This document shows, one piece after another, positions 9,185-17,215 of a stretch of 32,943 nucleotides of DNA. A model generated the notes under the pieces. That model was not told the origin of the DNA. It saw only the letters and a list, made by a program, of their open reading frames with translations, and searched no databases. Source of the DNA: Gemmatimonadota bacterium (GTDB taxonomy: Bacteria; Gemmatimonadota; Gemmatimonadetes; Gemmatimonadales; Gemmatimonadaceae); assembly GCA_003171215.1 (NCBI GenBank), contig PMYN01000055.1:29564-62506 (forward strand). Reading direction: 5' to 3'. A program made the position numbers and the translations under genes. Position 1 is the stretch's first letter. The number at the start of each line of letters is the position of its first letter.

Positions 9185-9823
9185 ATGTCCTACAAGCCGA
9201 TGTTTCGCACCACTACAACGTTGCTCGCGTTCGCATGCCTCGGAGTCGTCAGTCCGAGCGCCCGGGCACAGGAGCCGCAACCGCAGGGCAAGGGCGCTCC
9301 GGCGTATACCGCGGCCGACGTGCAGTTCATGCAGGGGATGATCGCCCACCACTCGCAGGCCCTGGACATGTGCGCGATGGCGCCCACGCACGGCGCCGGC
9401 GAAAAGGTGAGCCTGTTCTGCAAGAAGGTCATCATTTCGCAGCGGGATGAAATTCAGCTGATGCAGACGTGGCTCCGGGACCGCGGCGAGAAAGTCCCCG
9501 ACCCGAACGACAAGATGGCGCACGACATGCCGGGCATGAAGATGGATGCGGACGCAATGCTGATGCCGGGAATGCTCTCCTCCGCGCAGATGAAGCAGCT
9601 CGACGCGGCGCACGGGGCCGCATGGGACAGCACGTTTCTCACCGGAATGATCCAGCATCACGGCGGCGCCTTGAGCATGGTGGCGGCGCTGTTCGCCGCT
9701 CCGGGCGCCGGCCAGACGCCGGAAGTGTTCGGGTTCGCCACGGGAATCGACGCCGATCAGCGCGCCGAAATCGAGAGGATGCAGGGGATGCTTACATCGT
9801 ATCAAAGGAGATCGCCGCAATGA
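9185..9823 (+). CDS. Secreted DUF305 family protein
   Basis: A 212-residue exported protein with a signal peptide (MFRTTTTLLAFACLG core, cleavage after SARA at about residue 28). DUF305 proteins are ferritin-like four-helix proteins built from two repeats rich in Met and paired His. Both are present: MQGMIAHHSQALDM early, and FLTGMIQHHGGALSM plus EIERMQGML late. A Met/Asp/His-rich stretch (MPGMKMDADAMLMPGM) lies between them. Members are often linked to copper or other metal handling at the cell surface, but the function is not established. The start used has AGGTGA just upstream; the ATG at 9200 is possible. The stop overlaps the start of the next gene (ATGA), so the two are very likely co-translated and may act together. 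Confidence 0.88.
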   Translation: MSYKPMFRTTTTLLAFACLGVVSPSARAQEPQPQGKGAPAYTAADVQFMQGMIAHHSQALDMCAMAPTHGAGEKVSLFCKKVIISQRDEIQLMQTWLRDRGEKVPDPNDKMAHDMPGMKMDADAMLMPGMLSSAQMKQLDAAHGAAWDSTFLTGMIQHHGGALSMVAALFAAPGAGQTPEVFGFATGIDADQRAEIERMQGMLTSYQRRSPQ

Positions 9824-11733
9824 GGAGTGCACAGATCGCTGGTCGAAGGTTCACGCGTGGAGTAATGGGATCGTTCGTGCTCGCCGTCGTCTCGCTGCTC
9901 GCCGCGTCGTGCGCGGGATCGTCGTCAGCCGGTTCGACGCCGTCGCCGATGTCCGCCGTGGCACCGGTCACGCTGCCGCCGATGGCCACGAAAGCGTCCA
10001 CCACGGACCCGCGTGTCGGACTCCGCGCCGGTCTCACGGACGCGGCGGAGGTCGCGCACAACATCACGCTCGTCTCGCACCACGCGAAGCCGGACGTGCT
10101 CTCCGGTGAAGGCGGGTCGCGTGGACTGACGTTCGCGAACTCCGACCTGGCCTTCCGCGGCAACTACGTCTTCCAGGGCAACTTCAGCGGATTCCAGGTG
10201 TGGGACATCTCGAACGCCGCGAATCCCGTTCTCAAGAACGCGACCGTATGCGCGACGGGGCAGGGCGATCCTTCGATCTACGGCAACCTGCTCTTCATTT
10301 CTTCCGAGAGCACCGGCGACCGCACGGATTGCGGCACACAGGGCATTCAGGATGCCGTGAGCCAGGACCGGGCGGTCGGCGTGCGAATCTACGACGTCTC
10401 GGACATGACCCATCCGAAAAAGGTCATCGACGTGCAGACGTGCCGCGGCTCGCACACGCACACACTCGTTCCCGATCCCACGGACAAGAACGTCGTCTAC
10501 GTGTACGTCTCCGGCTCGGCGGGGGTGCGGTCGGCCTCCGAACTGCCGGGATGCTACGACCTCCCGAGGGATTCGGTGGGTTCGGCGCGTTTCCGCATCG
10601 AAATCATTCGCGTGCCGCTCGATCATCCCGAGCAGGCGAAGGTCGTTTCGTTCGGTCGCATCTTCAATGACCTGACGGCGGCCGAGACGCACGGCGCCGC
10701 GCCGGGGGACGCGCCGGCAGGCGGGCGTGGCGGACGAGGCGCGGCGGGTGGTGCCGGCGCGGGTCGCGGAGGCCGCGCGGGTCCCGATGCGACGCCCGTC
10801 GGTCCCAACCAGTGTCACGACATCACGGTGTATCCGGCGATCGGGCTCGCGGGCGGCGCGTGCGGCGGCTACGGACTGCTGATCGACATCCACGATCCGC
10901 TCAATCCGAAGCGCCTGCAGGCCGCTGGAGATTCCAACTTCGCCTTCTGGCATTCGGCCACCTTCAACAATGACGGAACGAAGGTGCTGTTCACGGATGA
11001 GTGGGGCGGCGGCACGTCGCCCAAGTGCCGGTTCGACGATCCGATCGACTGGGGCGGCGACGCGATCTTCTCGATCGCGAACGGCAAGATGATACAGGGT
11101 GCGTACTTCAAGATGCCGGCCGCGCAGACCAACACGGAGAACTGCGTCGCGCACAATGGGTCGCTCGTTCCTGTTCCGGGCCGCGACCTGATGGCGCAGG
11201 GGTGGTACCAGGGCGGATTGGACGTCATTGATTTCACCGACGCGACGCACCCGTACGAAATCGCGTATTTCGATCGCGGGCCGGTCGATGCGACGAAGCT
11301 GGTGACCGCGGGGTTCTGGTGCGCCTACTGGTACAACGGACACATCATTGCATCCGAGATCGCACGCGGCATCGACATTCTCGAGCTGAAACCGAGCGAA
11401 TTCCTCTCGCAGAACGAAATCGACGCCGCGAAGCTCGTGCACTTCGACCAGTTCAATCCGCAGATGCAGCCGAAGTTCGTATGGCCGGCCGCATTCCCGG
11501 TGGTGCGTTCGTATCTCGACCAGCTCGTGCGCGGACGCGGGCTCTCGAGCTCGCGGACGGGCGCGATCGCCGCGGCGCTGGACGCCGCGGAGAGGATGAG
11601 CGGCGGCGGACGGAAGAGCGCTCTCGACAAGCTCGCGGGGGAACTGGACCGCGACGCAAGTGGCGCCGCGGACGCGGCACGCGTGCGAGCGATGGCTGTG
11701 GCGACGCGGGACCTGGCGAACGCCACGCGGTAG
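9820..11733 (+). CDS. LVIVD-repeat lipoprotein
   Basis: A 637-residue probable lipoprotein: basic N-terminus, hydrophobic segment and Cys31 in the context LLAASC. The start is fixed by the ATGA overlap with the DUF305 gene and by AAAGGAG at 9804-9810. The body carries LVIVD-type beta-propeller repeats, recognisable as FSGFQVWDISNAANPV, VGVRIYDVSDMTHPKKV, YGLLIDIHDPLNPKRL, GGLDVIDFTDATHPYEIA and RGIDILEL. Family members are surface or periplasmic beta-propellers of unknown ligand. A low-complexity Gly/Arg/Ala insert (about residues 293-325) interrupts the propeller and is probably a flexible loop. The C-terminal 120 residues are helical and outside the propeller. The coupling to DUF305 suggests a joint envelope function. 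Confidence 0.88.
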   Translation: MRSAQIAGRRFTRGVMGSFVLAVVSLLAASCAGSSSAGSTPSPMSAVAPVTLPPMATKASTTDPRVGLRAGLTDAAEVAHNITLVSHHAKPDVLSGEGGSRGLTFANSDLAFRGNYVFQGNFSGFQVWDISNAANPVLKNATVCATGQGDPSIYGNLLFISSESTGDRTDCGTQGIQDAVSQDRAVGVRIYDVSDMTHPKKVIDVQTCRGSHTHTLVPDPTDKNVVYVYVSGSAGVRSASELPGCYDLPRDSVGSARFRIEIIRVPLDHPEQAKVVSFGRIFNDLTAAETHGAAPGDAPAGGRGGRGAAGGAGAGRGGRAGPDATPVGPNQCHDITVYPAIGLAGGACGGYGLLIDIHDPLNPKRLQAAGDSNFAFWHSATFNNDGTKVLFTDEWGGGTSPKCRFDDPIDWGGDAIFSIANGKMIQGAYFKMPAAQTNTENCVAHNGSLVPVPGRDLMAQGWYQGGLDVIDFTDATHPYEIAYFDRGPVDATKLVTAGFWCAYWYNGHIIASEIARGIDILELKPSEFLSQNEIDAAKLVHFDQFNPQMQPKFVWPAAFPVVRSYLDQLVRGRGLSSSRTGAIAAALDAAERMSGGGRKSALDKLAGELDRDASGAADAARVRAMAVATRDLANATR

Positions 11734-11783
11734 CAGCGAGAGAGGGCAGGGCGCGAGGGGAACTCGCGCGGTCGTCGAAGCAG

Positions 11784-11821
11784 ACCGCCCCGCAACGGAT
11801 GGAGTCGTTGCGGGGCGGTTT
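11784..11821 (+). terminator. Rho-independent-type terminator after the DUF305-LVIVD pair
   Basis: A perfect 14-bp GC-rich stem (ACCGCCCCGCAACG at 11784-11797 with its complement at 11806-11819) closes an 8-nt loop and is followed by a short TTT run. It lies 51 nt after the lipoprotein stop codon, in the right place to end that transcript. The T tract is short, so efficiency is uncertain. Confidence 0.8.
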
Positions 11822-11949
11822 GCCATGCGCCGCAGAGGCTGCCGAGCATCTCGAGCGACGCCGTCGGGTTGCCACGGGAACACGGCACATCGATGGGACT
11901 AGTCCGATCGACCAATGTCGCCGCGGACCGTCGAGCCCTACGATTGAGC

Positions 11950-12633
11950 ATGACCACCAAATGCATTTCGATTGGACTGCTCGCGCTCAGCCTCGCTGGT
12001 TGCAGCAAGGGAGCAGCAAATGATGCCACGCCCGCCGGGACGGCACAGCCTTCCGCTGGCGGCACGGGGCTCTCGCGGCCCGAACGCGAGTCGTCCAGCC
12101 GCACCGCAGCAAGCGGCACGACCGTCGAGGTCACGATTCGTGACGAGATTTCCTCGCGCCAGTACTCGGCAGGGCACGCCGTCGAGGGCTCGGTGAGCCG
12201 CGATGTGCTCGACGACAGAGGGCGCGTCGCAATTCCGGCGGGGTCAGGAGTCTCGCTCGAGATCACGAAAATCTCGCCGTCGAACGCGGGTGACACGCGC
12301 GGCGAAGGCACGCTCGAGTTGACCGTGACATCCATCAGCGTGAATGGAGCGTCGCACGCCGCCCGCGCGATCCTGGGCATCAACGACATCCCGCACACCA
12401 TGAAGGGGCGCGGCGTCACCAAGGGTCAGGGCACGGATCTCGCCGTCGGCGCCGCGGTCGGTGCGCTCGCCGGTCAGTTGATCGGCAAGAACACGAAGAG
12501 CACGGTCATCGGCGGAGCGGTCGGAGCGGTGGGAGGCGGAGCGGTGGCGGTTGCCGGAGCGCAGCGCGACATCATCGTCGCGGCGGGAACGCACATCTCG
12601 TTCGCACTGCCGCAGTCGATCACGGTCAAGTAA
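11950..12633 (+). CDS. Glycine-zipper lipoprotein of unknown function
   Basis: A 227-residue lipoprotein beginning MTTKCISIGLLALSLAGC, with a canonical LAGC lipobox (lipid-modified Cys18). A Ser/Thr/Gly-rich linker leads to a middle domain with VEVTIRDEISSRQY and GSVSRDVLDDRGRVAIPAGS, resembling small beta domains of envelope proteins that hold an 'untreated value / coated value' pair. The C-terminal third has a glycine zipper (LAVGAAVGALAGQLIG followed by TVIGGAVGAVGGGAVAV), the sort found in outer-membrane-associated lipoproteins. The ATG was chosen because the signal peptide starts there; upstream in-frame codons encode no plausible signal. It lies alone between two hairpin terminators, so it is probably a single transcription unit. 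Specific function is not recognised. Confidence 0.82.
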   Translation: MTTKCISIGLLALSLAGCSKGAANDATPAGTAQPSAGGTGLSRPERESSSRTAASGTTVEVTIRDEISSRQYSAGHAVEGSVSRDVLDDRGRVAIPAGSGVSLEITKISPSNAGDTRGEGTLELTVTSISVNGASHAARAILGINDIPHTMKGRGVTKGQGTDLAVGAAVGALAGQLIGKNTKSTVIGGAVGAVGGGAVAVAGAQRDIIVAAGTHISFALPQSITVK

Positions 12634-12640
12634 GCTCGGG

Positions 12641-12688
12641 CGGACAAGCCCAGGGAATCGCGGGATGCGCGATCCCTGGGCCCGTCCG
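12641..12688. terminator. Bidirectional terminator hairpin between convergent genes
   Basis: CCCAGGGA(A)TCGCG at 12649-12662 pairs with CGCGATCCCTGGG at 12668-12680 around a 5-nt loop, with one bulged A. An outer CGGAC/GTCCG helix (12641-12645 with 12684-12688) extends the stem. It sits in the 57-nt gap between the stop codons of the convergent glycine-zipper lipoprotein and VPS10/BNR-repeat genes, so it can serve both. No strong T tract is present. Confidence 0.7.
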
Positions 12689-12690
12689 GG

Positions 12691-15600
12691 CTATTTGAGC
12701 GCTTTCATCTCCTTCTCGATCGCGGCGAGCTCGGCCTTCGCGCCGGCAAGCACAGCTTTCGATGTGCCGGTCGGCGGATTCACGGTGCCGGTCTGCGATC
12801 CGGAAATGGTCATCGCGCTCACCAGACCGCTGAGCTGCTGCCGGACCGGCTGAGGTCCGCCGCCACGACCGCCGCCGCGGCCACGTCCGCCGCCCGCGCC
12901 GCCCACGAGCCGCGTCTCCAACGCCTGGAGTTTCGTGGCGCCATCACCGGTCGCCGCGGCCTTCTTCGCGGCGAGATCGGCCGCCAACTTCTCGATCCTC
13001 GTGAGGAGATCCGCGACCTCGACGGCGAACGCCTCGCGCGCCTTGTGCTGTTCGAGCGTCACGGCGGACGCCGGATCGGCGCGCACTTCGAACCGGCGCG
13101 ACTCGACCACGGTGCCGTCCACTTCGAGCGCCACCTTGAACGTTCCCGGTGCGACGAGAATTCCGCGCTGGGCGATGTCGTGCGACGGAATCGGTAGCTG
13201 AATCACTCCGGCCTTCTGGCTGCCGGGGCCGCCGCCACCGCCGCCCTCCTCGCCGCCGCCACCGCCGCGTCCACCCACGCCGGGAGGCAGTGGGAAGCGG
13301 AGGTCCCAGTGCACGCGGTGGATGACGCCCGCTGACGTCGGACCGCTCACCTCACGGATCACCTTGCCCGCCGGGCCATTGCTGCTCACGATGAGTCGCA
13401 CCTTCGACGCGGGCTGCCCGAGCGAATACGTGAACGCCGCTCCCTCGGCCGGATTCTCCGCGGTGTAGAAGTAGTGGTTCATGTTCGACACATCTTCCCA
13501 GTACAGCATGATGGTCGCGCGGGGCACCTCGAACAGATGGGCCTTCGCGACGGCGACCGTGGGAGTCCAGTTCGCGATCGGTGAGGCGTCTTCGAGAATC
13601 CAGATGCTCCGGCCGTGCGTCCCGAGCACGAGGTCCTTCGTGCGCGGATGGATCACGATGTCGTCGTAGCGGGTCGTCGGCAGGTTCGCCTTCAGCCGGC
13701 TCCAGTGCGCGCCGCTGTCGATCGTCACGAACAACGATCGCTCGGTGCCGGCGAACAGCACGTTCGCGTGCCCGGGATACTCGGCGATGCTCCTCACCGA
13801 GGCATCGTCACCCGGGAGTCCATCGACGACCGGCTTCCAGCTCTTGCCGAAGTCGGTCGTGCGCGCGATGTATGGCGCGAAATCACCGTCGCGGTGCTCG
13901 TCGAACGTGACGTACGCGGTGCCGCGCGATGCGGCCGACGCGACGATCTTCCCCACGAACGCGCCATCGCGCACGCCGCGGATATTCCTGCTCAGCTCCG
14001 TCCAGGTGAGGCCGCCGTCGGTCGTGACCTGCACGTTGCCGTCATCCGTGCCGACCCAGAGAACCTTCGGGTCGACCGGCGACTCGGCGAAGTTCGAGAT
14101 CTGGCTCACGCCATCGCCGTCATTGCGCGAGAGGCGAATGTCGCGATTCAGGATGCCCATCATCATGAGCGTATCGCGATTGATCGACCGCGTGAGATCC
14201 TTCGTGCGTGTCCACGTTGAACCGAAGTCGTGCGAGATGAACAGGCGATTCGCGCCGAGGTACACGGTGCCGGAGGTGTGCTGCGATGCGGCTATCGGCG
14301 CGTCCCATGCGTAGCGATACGCGGGCTCGCCGGCCGGCGGGCGCGGATTGAGCGCCTGCACGTCGCCGGTGACCGGATCGACGAGCGAGAGGTTTCCGCC
14401 GCTCGACGACGAGTACACCTTCCGCCAGTTCGCGATGTCGACGGCCTTGCCCGTGCCGTCGCTGAACCCGATCTCGACCCAGTCCTGGTTCAGGATGCCG
14501 AGCCAGTGGCGCGTCGCGCTCGGCCCGCCCCACGAGTGATTGTCCTGGAACCCGGCGTAGATCCAGTACGGATCGCGATTGTCGACCGCGATGCGATAGA
14601 TCTGGCCGACCGGAATGTTGTTGACGCGGATGTACGTCTTCCCCATGTCGAAACTCTCGTGCAGTCCGCCGTCGCCGACGACGTAGATGTGCGCGGAGTT
14701 CGTGGGATCGACGCGAATCACGTGATGGTCGGTCTTGAGGCCCACGTCGTAGGTTGGGGACGTCGGCTCCTCTTCGAACGTGGAGCCGCCGTCCTCGCTC
14801 TTGACGAGGTAGGTGCCGGGGAGCCAGATGCGCTTGTCGTTGTTCGGGTCGATCGTGGGCTTGCTGTAGTACATCGGGCGCGGGTTCGTCGCGCTCATCC
14901 GCTTCCACGTCGCGCCCGCGTCCTCGGTGCGATACGTGCCGCCCTGGCCCGCGTGCTCGATCGTCGCGACGAGCACATCCGGCTTCGAGAGGGCGAGCGC
15001 GAGTCCTATGCGGCCCTTGTCGCCTGCCGGAATGCCGTTCTCGAGCTTCTTCCACGTCGCGCCGCCGTCGGTCGTCTTGTAGATCGCGCTGCCGGGGCCA
15101 CCGCCGTCGAATCCCCACGCCTTCCGGAGACGCTGGTACAGCGCGGCGTAGAGCACGTTCGGGTCGCGCGGATCCATCACGAGGTCGGTGGCGCCGGTGA
15201 GCGTGTCGGCGTACAGGACCTTCGACCATGACTTGCCCGCATCGGTGGTCTTGAAGACCCCGCGCTCCGGGTTGCCGCGCCAGAGATTCCCCACCGCCGC
15301 GATGTACGCGACGTTCGGGTCGGTCGGATGGAGCACCACGCGGCCGATCGAGCGCGTGTCGTGCAGGCCGAGGTACGTCCAGTGTTCGCCGGCGTCGGTC
15401 GAGCGATAGACGCCGCCGCCCCACGAGGAACTCTGCCGGTTGTTGTTCTCGCCGGTGCCGGCCCAGATGATCTTCGGGTTTCCCGCGAAGATCGCGAGCG
15501 AGCCGAACGTGTTGTCGGGCTGGTCGCCGAAGATGTCCCGCCACGTGACGCCGTTGTTCGTGCTCTTCCAGATGCCCCCGCTCGCCGCGCCCACGTAGAG

Positions 15601-15777
15601 GGTTGCGGGATTTCCCGGATCGATCTGCAGGTCGTGGATGCGGCCGCCGGTTGCGGCGGGGCCGATCGAACGAAAGTGCAGGGAGTCGAACGGCGAAGGC
15701 GCGGATTGTGCATGCGCGCCGGGGGGCGTTGTCGCGAGGATTGCGGCGAGAACGGCGAAGCGGATGGCGCTGCGCAC
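12691..15777 (-). CDS. Secreted VPS10/sortilin-like BNR-repeat protein ('glycosyl hydrolase' in many annotations)
   Basis: A 1028-residue exported protein. The GTG at 15777 is preferred over upstream codons because it begins the signal peptide (VRSAIRFAVLAAILA to AHAQ) and has AAAGGAG nine bases upstream. The first 700 residues are a beta-propeller of BNR/sortilin type, with many Asp-box-like repeats such as GGIWKSTNNGVTW, GGVYRSTDAGEHW, RGVFKTTDAGKSW, SAIYKTTDGGATW and VQVTTDGGLTW. These folds bind peptides or sugars; glycosidase activity is usually only an automatic label. The C-terminal part has a beta domain, a helical segment likely to form a coiled coil (EVADLLTRIEKLAADLAAKK) and two Gly-rich low-complexity stretches. 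It follows purF on the same strand after 67 nt but has its own ribosome binding site, so it may be separately transcribed. Confidence 0.87.
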   Translation of the reverse strand: MRSAIRFAVLAAILATTPPGAHAQSAPSPFDSLHFRSIGPAATGGRIHDLQIDPGNPATLYVGAASGGIWKSTNNGVTWRDIFGDQPDNTFGSLAIFAGNPKIIWAGTGENNNRQSSSWGGGVYRSTDAGEHWTYLGLHDTRSIGRVVLHPTDPNVAYIAAVGNLWRGNPERGVFKTTDAGKSWSKVLYADTLTGATDLVMDPRDPNVLYAALYQRLRKAWGFDGGGPGSAIYKTTDGGATWKKLENGIPAGDKGRIGLALALSKPDVLVATIEHAGQGGTYRTEDAGATWKRMSATNPRPMYYSKPTIDPNNDKRIWLPGTYLVKSEDGGSTFEEEPTSPTYDVGLKTDHHVIRVDPTNSAHIYVVGDGGLHESFDMGKTYIRVNNIPVGQIYRIAVDNRDPYWIYAGFQDNHSWGGPSATRHWLGILNQDWVEIGFSDGTGKAVDIANWRKVYSSSSGGNLSLVDPVTGDVQALNPRPPAGEPAYRYAWDAPIAASQHTSGTVYLGANRLFISHDFGSTWTRTKDLTRSINRDTLMMMGILNRDIRLSRNDGDGVSQISNFAESPVDPKVLWVGTDDGNVQVTTDGGLTWTELSRNIRGVRDGAFVGKIVASAASRGTAYVTFDEHRDGDFAPYIARTTDFGKSWKPVVDGLPGDDASVRSIAEYPGHANVLFAGTERSLFVTIDSGAHWSRLKANLPTTRYDDIVIHPRTKDLVLGTHGRSIWILEDASPIANWTPTVAVAKAHLFEVPRATIMLYWEDVSNMNHYFYTAENPAEGAAFTYSLGQPASKVRLIVSSNGPAGKVIREVSGPTSAGVIHRVHWDLRFPLPPGVGGRGGGGGEEGGGGGGPGSQKAGVIQLPIPSHDIAQRGILVAPGTFKVALEVDGTVVESRRFEVRADPASAVTLEQHKAREAFAVEVADLLTRIEKLAADLAAKKAAATGDGATKLQALETRLVGGAGGGRGRGGGRGGGPQPVRQQLSGLVSAMTISGSQTGTVNPPTGTSKAVLAGAKAELAAIEKEMKALK

Positions 15778-15844
15778 GAGGGCGATCTCCTTTCTGCGGG
15801 GAACTGCAGAGAACGACGAGGGTTGAGGACGAGCGTTCAACAGC

Positions 15845-17215
15845 TCAGCCCATGCGGTTCTTGGCAATCACGCTCGGTGCGCGCGTCGGATAGTCGCCCG
15901 AGAAGCATGCATGGCAGAACCCGGTCGGGCCGCCTGGAACGGCGCCGAGCATGCCGTCGAGCGAGATGTATCCGAGAGAATCGACTCCGATCTTCTCGGC
16001 GATTTGCACGAGAGTCAGGTTCGCCGCAATGAGCTGCGACTTGTCGGGCGTGTCGATGCCATACCAGCACGGGCCCGTGATCGGCGGGCTCGAGACACGC
16101 ATGTGCACCTCGCGGGCGCCGGCGGCGCGCACGAGCGCGACGATGCCGCGCGTCGTGGTGCCCCGGACGATCGAGTCATCGACCATCACGACGCTCTTGC
16201 CGCGAAGAATCTCCCGCACCGGGTTGTACTTCACCTTCACCTTCGCGTCGCGCCCGGCCTGCGTGGGCTGGATGAACGTGCGCCCCACGTAGTGGTTGCG
16301 AATCAGCGCGTGTTCGAGCGGGAGGCCGCTCTCCTCCGAAAAGCCGAGCGCCGCGGCGTTCGACGAATCGGGAACAGCGAAGACCAGATCGGCGTCGGGC
16401 GCAGGATGTTCCACGGCGAGACGCCGGCCGAGTGCGCGGCGCGCGCGATCCACCGAGCCGCCGAACACACTGCTGTCGGGGCGCGCGAAGTACACGTGCT
16501 CGAACACGCAGCGGTGCAGCACGGGTGCCGCGCCCAGCTGCAGCGTGCGCATTCCGTTCTTGTCCACGGCGACGATCTCGCCCGGGAGCACCTCGCGCAC
16601 GAGTGTGGCGCCGACGATGTCGAGCGCGCATGTCTCCGAAGCGAAGACCGTCGCGTCGCCGAGCTTTCCCATGACGAGCGGACGCCAGCCATTGGGGTCG
16701 CGGGCGGCGAGCAGCGTGTCGTTGATCAGCACCAGCAGGGAGTACGCGCCCTCGAGTCCCTGCAGCGCCTCGGCCAGCTGTTCCTCCGGCTTCGTCGCGC
16801 CGGAACGCGCGAGGCGATGGACGATCACCTCGGAATCCATCGTCGAACTGAAGATCGAGCCGGCGGCCTCGAGCTGCACGCGGACTTCGGGAGCGTTGAC
16901 GAGATTGCCGTTGTGCGCGAGGGCGATGTGGCCGCCCTTGAAGTTCACCAGGGCGGGTTGCGCGTTCTCGAGCGTGGACGAACCGGCGGTCGAGTATCGC
17001 GTGTGCCCGATGGCGGTCGAGCCCTGCAGTCCCTGCATGGCATCGGGACCGAACTTCTCGCCGACGAGTCCCATCGCGCGCAGGCCGTGTGCCTCGCCGT
17101 CGCGCACCGCGACGATGCCGGCCGATTCCTGGCCGCGATGCTGCAGCGAATACAGTCCGAGATGGACGAGTTCCGCCGCCGATGCGTTGCCGCTGACTCC
17201 AAATACGCCGCACAT
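15845..17215 (-). CDS. purF: Amidophosphoribosyltransferase
   Basis: PurF makes 5-phosphoribosylamine from PRPP and glutamine, the first committed step of de novo purine synthesis. The 456 residues start directly with MCGVFG, so Cys2 becomes the N-terminal nucleophile of the glutaminase domain after Met removal. The PRPP-binding loop is VVMVDDSIVRGTTTRG (about residues 342-357). Four cysteines at 236 (CVFEHVYFARPDS), 383 (GPCWYGID), 434 and 437 (GFCHACFSG) match the ligands of the 4Fe-4S cluster of the Bacillus-type enzyme. Unlike that enzyme there is no room for an N-terminal propeptide: the ATG overlaps the purL stop by one base (TGATG). It is the last gene of the purine run and is likely translationally coupled to purL. 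Confidence 0.97.
   Translation of the reverse strand: MCGVFGVSGNASAAELVHLGLYSLQHRGQESAGIVAVRDGEAHGLRAMGLVGEKFGPDAMQGLQGSTAIGHTRYSTAGSSTLENAQPALVNFKGGHIALAHNGNLVNAPEVRVQLEAAGSIFSSTMDSEVIVHRLARSGATKPEEQLAEALQGLEGAYSLLVLINDTLLAARDPNGWRPLVMGKLGDATVFASETCALDIVGATLVREVLPGEIVAVDKNGMRTLQLGAAPVLHRCVFEHVYFARPDSSVFGGSVDRARRALGRRLAVEHPAPDADLVFAVPDSSNAAALGFSEESGLPLEHALIRNHYVGRTFIQPTQAGRDAKVKVKYNPVREILRGKSVVMVDDSIVRGTTTRGIVALVRAAGAREVHMRVSSPPITGPCWYGIDTPDKSQLIAANLTLVQIAEKIGVDSLGYISLDGMLGAVPGGPTGFCHACFSGDYPTRAPSVIAKNRMG

Noticed and set aside
9032-9832. 266-codon minus-strand open frame over the DUF305 gene
   Set aside because: Antisense shadow of a well-supported DUF305 coding frame; no family features.
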